Below, piece by piece: positions 6,119 through 7,490 of a DNA stretch of 7,490 nt; within the stretch, counting starts at the first letter, position 1; every line of letters starts with the position of its first letter. The notes beneath the pieces are model-generated. The model was given only the letters and a program-made list of their open reading frames with translations, made no database searches and was not told where the DNA came from. Position numbers and translations under genes: made by a program. Source of the DNA: an uncultured Collinsella sp. (GTDB lineage Bacteria; Actinomycetota; Coriobacteriia; Coriobacteriales; Coriobacteriaceae); the NCBI GenBank assembly GCA_902470925.1, contig CABRIF010000111.1:1-7490 (forward strand), in the 5' to 3' direction.

Positions 6119-6135
6119 CAAAACGTGTACCTTTT
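6119..6135 (-). repeat. Right inverted repeat (IRR) of the invertible segment
   Basis: CAAAACGTGTACCTTTT is the exact reverse complement of IRL. Pairing stops on both sides of the 17 bp core, apart from scattered matches outside, so the repeats look like a defined recombination site and not remnants of a larger duplication. Confidence 0.85.
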
Positions 6136-6171
6136 GACGCTTTCGGGTGCAAGGTGAGAAGGGAGGGCAAT

Positions 6172-6888
6172 ATGAGCGCAGCTTTGCAGCTGGCTTCGCG
6201 CGCACAGCGAGGACAGTCGGTGCGTCAGTCATCAACGCTCTCCATGGGCCTTCCCGCCGGCCGCCGGACCATGGCCGGCCGTGTGCGCTGGTATGCGGTT
6301 GCCTCCGAAGAGGGGCGCGAGGATGCGCAGGCGGCGCGCCTGCTCAAGCTCATCCCACACGACGTCCTGCACGACGCTTTCGTCCTGCGTCGCGAGAAGT
6401 GGGAGAAGCATGCGGGTGCGTGGATCACGGTGAACAAGCCTATCTACCGCGGCTACCTGTTTGTGGCGAGCCCCGATGCGGTGGCCCTCAACGACGCGCT
6501 GGCGCGCTTGAGCTTCCCGGTTCGCGTGGCAGGGTCCCAGGGGCGCGGCTACCTGCCCTTGGACCCGGCGGCACAGGCGTGGTTCGCCGCCGCTATGGAC
6601 GGGCGCCACACGATCCGCAGCTCCACGGCAGTCGTCGTGGACGGGGCCGTGCGTGTGCTCGAGGGGCCGCTCACGGGCCAAGAGGAGCGCATCTGCCATG
6701 TCGACCGGCGGCGGCGCGCCTGTACTGTGCGCATCGGTCATGCGGACAGCGCGTTCGAGGAGAGCATGCCGCTCGATATCCCGTTCAAGGGGACGGGCGA
6801 GGAGTATGCCGCGTGGTGTACGGCGTCGCCCGTGCCGGTGTCCTCGTCGGTGCGGGGCCCGGGGGAGCGGTGCGCGGACTGCGTCTGA
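6172..6888 (+). CDS. NusG-family transcription antiterminator (RfaH/LoaP/UpxY-like)
   Basis: This 238-residue protein is a specialised NusG paralogue that would bind RNA polymerase and let it pass terminators in a long operon. GGGAGGG (6161-6167) lies four bases before ATG 6172; the frame stays open upstream through the invertible segment, and ATG 6244 and 6271 are later options. The NGN domain starts at VRWYAVAS (38-45) and includes RREKWEKHAGAWITVNKP and YRGYLFV (73-98); the usual Pro before Gly-Tyr is Arg93. A KOW-like domain follows at about 153-188 (VRVLEGPLTGQEERI, then VDRRRRACTVRI), a pattern typical of operon-specific NusG proteins. The 33-residue N-terminal extension and the C-terminal tail after about 190 are unusual. 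It lies directly after the putative promoter switch, so its expression is probably phase-variable. It is unlikely to be housekeeping NusG, which normally sits with secE and rplK. Confidence 0.85.
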   Translation: MSAALQLASRAQRGQSVRQSSTLSMGLPAGRRTMAGRVRWYAVASEEGREDAQAARLLKLIPHDVLHDAFVLRREKWEKHAGAWITVNKPIYRGYLFVASPDAVALNDALARLSFPVRVAGSQGRGYLPLDPAAQAWFAAAMDGRHTIRSSTAVVVDGAVRVLEGPLTGQEERICHVDRRRRACTVRIGHADSAFEESMPLDIPFKGTGEEYAAWCTASPVPVSSSVRGPGERCADCV

Positions 6889-6916
6889 GCCGTCTTCGTG
6901 CGATTCACAGGGGCCC

Positions 6917-6974
6917 GCAGTTCGTTCCTTCGGAGGCACAGCGTGCAAGCCGTGTGTCCGAAGCAGGGAACTGC
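6917..6974 (+). ncRNA. Long RNA hairpin between the two antiterminator genes
   Basis: Three stems stack: GCAGTTC/GAACTGC (6917-6923, 6968-6974), CTTCGGA/TCCGAAG (6928-6934, 6957-6963), and CACA(G)CG/CGTGTG (6937-6943, 6951-6956) around a 7-base loop. A four-by-four internal loop separates the first two stems. No T-run follows, so it is not a standard intrinsic terminator. In LoaP-type systems an RNA hairpin in the leader recruits the antiterminator, so this could be a loading site or a regulated terminator between the genes. The remainder of 6889-7100 shows no ORF or clear promoter. Confidence 0.5.
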
Positions 6975-7100
6975 CTGCATATTACAAGCTTTCCAGCCGG
7001 CGATCGTTGCGTATCGCGTCGTCAGGTCCTGCGAGGGCATGAATACTCCCGTTACCGCGGCGGCTGTCGCGTGGCGCAGCCTTCGATGTGAAACGAGGCG

Positions 7101-7443
7101 ATGCCCGTGGCTGCTTCCAAGCTCTATGCGGTCCAGGTCCTGTCGGGCAAGGAGGCCGAGGTGCAGCGCATGCTCCTGCGACTTCTGCCCGACCTGATCG
7201 AGGACTGCTTCACTCCTGAATATGAAACCGTTTGGGCCCGCAAGGGCGCATGGGTTCCCGTGCGCCGGATGCTGTTGCCCGGATACCTGTTCATACAAAC
7301 CAAAGAACCCGAGGTGGTGGCAGCCAAGCTCGCCGCCGTTCCCGCGTTCACGCGCCTGCTGGGCGGTGACGGAGAGCGTTTCATGCCCTTGGCCGCCGAC
7401 GAGGTGGCATGGTTGAGCGCCTTTGCCGATGTCGAGACTCACG
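7101..7443 (+). CDS. Second NusG-family antiterminator, 3' part missing (contig end)
   Basis: About 114 genuine residues are present before the adapter. The NGN domain is clear: KLYAVQVLSGKEAEV (7-21), then RKGAWVPVRRMLLPGYLFI (47-65) with the standard Pro-Gly-Tyr, and TRLLGGDGERFMPLAADEVAWL, which resembles LoaP and UpxY proteins. The expected KOW domain is missing because the contig stops. GAGG (7095-7098) is only two bases before ATG 7101 but eight before GTG 7107, so GTG may be the true start. It is a paralogue of the preceding gene, 212 bp away on the same strand, not a duplicate: the two NGN domains are clearly diverged. The apparent C-terminal residues after His114 are translated adapter. 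Confidence 0.85.
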
Positions 7444-7490
7444 CTGTCTCTTATACACATCTGACGCTGCCGACGATACTCCTTGTGTAG
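7444..7490. other. Illumina Nextera adapter and index read-through (artefact)
   Basis: Bases 7444-7476 match the Nextera transposase end and read adapter, beginning CTGTCTCTTATACACATCT. Bases 7477-7484, TACTCCTT, are the reverse complement of i5 index S507 (AAGGAGTA), and 7485-7490, GTGTAG, begin the P5 primer. None of this is genomic. It creates false coding sequence on both strands: YTHLTLPT on plus and MCIRDS on minus. Confidence 0.98.

Larger units (their letters stand above)
5993..6135. mobile_element. Putative invertible promoter segment (phase switch)
   Basis: A 143 bp segment is bounded by perfect 17 bp inverted repeats and has a 109 bp interior (6010-6118). The interior is much richer in A and T than the flanking genes and contains promoter-like hexamers on the minus strand. 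It lies between a serine recombinase gene and a NusG-family gene whose ribosome site begins 25 bp after the right repeat. Inversion maps position x to 6128-x and would turn the promoter toward that gene. The assembled orientation is probably OFF. Invertible promoters of this form, driven by serine invertases, are established in Bacteroides; activity here is inferred. Confidence 0.75.

Noticed and set aside
6007..6171. Open frame extending the NusG-like gene 55 codons upstream from TTG 6007 through the invertible segment
   Set aside because: It would start inside the left repeat, has no ribosome site, an AT-rich composition unlike the gene, and would be destroyed by inversion. ATG 6172 has a clear ribosome site.
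6738..7460. Minus-strand ORF starting MCIRDS
   Set aside because: Its start is translated Nextera adapter and the remainder runs opposite the NusG-like genes.

Overview
The window is high-GC actinobacterial-type DNA. The protein families, their order and the compact operon suggest a gut Coriobacteriia such as Collinsella, but this is inference; no rRNA or tRNA is present to confirm it. It is a contig end: the last 47 bases (7444-7490) are Illumina Nextera adapter plus an i5 index, not genome.

Layout. Bases 1-456 are non-coding and hold about five degenerate 38-39 bp tandem repeats (143-352), then an AT-richer promoter-like stretch with AGGT motifs spaced 16 bp apart. At 497-559 a 20-codon leader ORF with a good ribosome binding site overlaps a terminator-like hairpin ending in six T, a possible attenuator. 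Next come two overlapping genes (580-3342 and 3339-5159) for the two halves of a heterodimeric ABC exporter. The first half has a degenerate ATPase site and an unusual roughly 275-residue Ser/Ala-rich extracytoplasmic insert. The second has the intact catalytic residues. A strong hairpin (5202-5234) closes the operon.

The second part looks like a phase-variation module. A small serine recombinase (5301-5894) is followed by a 143 bp segment bounded by perfect 17 bp inverted repeats (5993-6009 and 6119-6135). The segment is AT-rich and holds a promoter-like sequence that now points left, away from the next gene. Downstream are two NusG-family antiterminator paralogues (6172-6888, and 7101 to the contig end) separated by a long RNA hairpin (6917-6974).

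Proposed logic: the recombinase flips the promoter, switching the specialised antiterminators on or off, and these control a long downstream operon (typically surface polysaccharide) lying beyond the contig end. The arrangement parallels the Mpi invertase and UpxY antiterminators of Bacteroides, but in a high-GC actinobacterial-type genome and with the recombinase next to its apparent target. Inversion itself is inferred, not observed.
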